7,400 bases of DNA from Asaia bogorensis (lineage in GTDB: Bacteria > Pseudomonadota > Alphaproteobacteria > Acetobacterales > Acetobacteraceae): the NCBI GenBank assembly GCA_945874515.1, contig CAMCHA010000114.1, forward strand, positions 1 to 7,400, given 5' to 3'. The position numbers and the translations under genes were made by a program. The notes beneath the pieces were generated by a model. That model did not search any database and was not told the origin of the DNA. It worked only from the letters and a program-made list of their open reading frames with translations. Below, piece by piece: positions 6,345-7,400 of the stretch (position 1 is the first letter of the stretch; each line of letters starts with the position of its first letter).

Positions 6345-7400
6345 GCGGCGTCACTTTCTGGTTCATCGAAGCTTTTCATTTTGCCGGGATTGAACAGCCC
6401 CAGCGGATCAACGCGGCGCTTGAAGCCAAGTTGATCGCCCGGCACGCGGCGATAGCCGGAGCCTTCTTCAATGGTGAAGACATGCGGGTTGGCAATGCCC
6501 GCCCCCGCCGCTTCAAAACCGGCCATGATTTCAGCAAGCCGCGAATCATCCTTCCAGCGAATGACGGGCAGGGCGGTCATGGTGGTGCGCCCGCCAAAGC
6601 GCACGCATTCCGTGTGCATCCAAACCTCATCCGGGAAGGCAGCGCGTACCTTCTCAACCGATTCCAAAGTGCCTTCAAAAGGGAAGCGGCATTGCAGATA
6701 GGTCACGCCACGATCGCGCTTCAACACCTGCAACGTGGTGTGGTTCCAGCAATATTCGTAAAAGGGTGTCGCTTCCGGATCGCGCTCAGCCGCCACCGTA
6801 TCCTGATCCGCGACAATCCGCCCGCCATGTTCCCGCGCCATATCGCGTAGCGCGACAAGGCCAGAAGGTGCCACCATCACCAGCGCCAGCGCATGATCCG
6901 CCGGCACCACATCCGCAATGGCACGGAAGAAAGGCGGCAGGCGCGCATCAAACACGGCGCACATTTTCTTGGGGATTCCATCGGCGAAAGCGAGCGCCAG
7001 TGCAAACCGCCCCGCAGCCGCGAAATCCGAAAACACCACCGCAATATCGCGCCAATCCTGCGCCGGCGTCAGCGGCAGCCGCACCCGCGTAATGACGCCC
7101 GTGGTGCCATAGGTACGATTGACTGGATTGGCTGCATCACCTTCCAGATCAAGCAGCGCGGGCGGGTCTTGCAATGTCGCCACACGCACGCCGAGCAAAT
7201 TGCCACGCTCGCGCATGGTGCCATGGCTGATGCCGCCAACGCCCGCACCACCACCTGCGACAAACCCGGCAATGGTCGCGGTGCGTTTGGTGCTGGGCCA
7301 AAGCCGCAATTCCCAACCGCGTTCGCGCGCCCAAAGGTCAAGGTCAATCATGCGCGCGCCGGCTTCGGCTTCCAGCACGCCATCCTTCAGCGCGATGGGC
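6341..7400 (-). CDS. FAD-linked oxidoreductase, first of a tandem pair (N-terminus beyond the right edge)
   Basis: The frame is open to the window edge. The GTG at 7378 is internal, because upstream codons read PIALKDG and align with residues 103-109 of the neighbouring paralogue, so about 100 residues are missing here. The visible 352 residues are colinear with the paralogue over their whole length, including PSTKRTATIAGFVAGGGAG, RTYGTTGVITRVRLPL, CWNHTTLQVLKRDRGVTYLQ, CVRFGG, and DPLGLFNPGKM near the C-terminus. I judge them clearly homologous but well diverged. The protein ends shortly after that motif and lacks the extra tail (about 30 residues) of its partner. As in the partner, no HxGDGNxH motif is seen. 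The stop TGA at 6343-6341 overlaps the next ATG. The two may be isoenzymes acting on successive intermediates or subunits of one complex, as GlcD and GlcE are. Confidence 0.85.
   Translation of the reverse strand, partial: PIALKDGVLEAEAGARMIDLDLWARERGWELRLWPSTKRTATIAGFVAGGGAGVGGISHGTMRERGNLLGVRVATLQDPPALLDLEGDAANPVNRTYGTTGVITRVRLPLTPAQDWRDIAVVFSDFAAAGRFALALAFADGIPKKMCAVFDARLPPFFRAIADVVPADHALALVMVAPSGLVALRDMAREHGGRIVADQDTVAAERDPEATPFYEYCWNHTTLQVLKRDRGVTYLQCRFPFEGTLESVEKVRAAFPDEVWMHTECVRFGGRTTMTALPVIRWKDDSRLAEIMAGFEAAGAGIANPHVFTIEEGSGYRRVPGDQLGFKRRVDPLGLFNPGKMKSFDEPESDAA

Noticed and set aside
5124..6434. Long plus-strand open frame of 436 codons
   Set aside because: It lies antisense to a clear FAD-linked oxidase with intact family motifs. 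Its translation is rich in His, Arg and Gln with no recognisable domain, as expected from the opposite strand of a GC-rich gene.
6122..6850. Plus-strand open frame of 242 codons
   Set aside because: It is antisense to the two FAD oxidase genes, has low-complexity composition and no ribosome site or motif that I can recognise.

Overview
The window looks like a chromosomal segment of a moderately GC-rich alphaproteobacterium. The mix of protein families and the codon style would suit an acetic-acid-bacteria or Roseomonas-like relative, but that is inference from gene content and no taxonomic marker is present. All 7.4 kb is tightly packed. There are seven protein-coding genes (two cut by the window edges), one intergenic regulatory region near the left end, and no RNA gene, insertion sequence or CRISPR array that I can see.

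Layout: (1) at 1-84, minus strand, is the first 28 codons of a membrane protein that runs off the left edge. (2) 85-365 is a divergent intergenic region with a very good match to a sigma-54 (-24/-12) promoter at 293-309 pointing right, inverted repeats upstream of it and a good ribosome binding site at 354-359. (3) 366-4345, plus strand, is a four-gene operon with every junction overlapping: an NMT1/THI5-like periplasmic binding protein, an ABC ATPase, a single six-helix ABC permease, and a cytosine-deaminase-like amidohydrolase. (4) 4332-7400, minus strand, is a convergent three-gene operon read from right to left: a FAD-linked oxidase (N-terminus off the right edge), a second paralogous FAD-linked oxidase, and a small flavodoxin-fold NAD(P)H oxidoreductase. 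The two operons overlap tail to tail by 14 bp.

Putting this together (inference): the plus-strand operon imports a small, probably nitrogen-containing heterocycle and hydrolyses it in the cytoplasm, and the minus-strand operon supplies flavin redox enzymes that could act on the same compound or its product. The sigma-54 promoter fits use of the compound as a nitrogen source or an inducible catabolic substrate. The deaminase-like enzyme keeps the metal-binding residues of the CodA family but differs at positions that hold cytosine in E. coli CodA, so the substrate is probably not plain cytosine. The individual families are known. The combination, with two tandem divergent FAD oxidases, is the part most worth following up.
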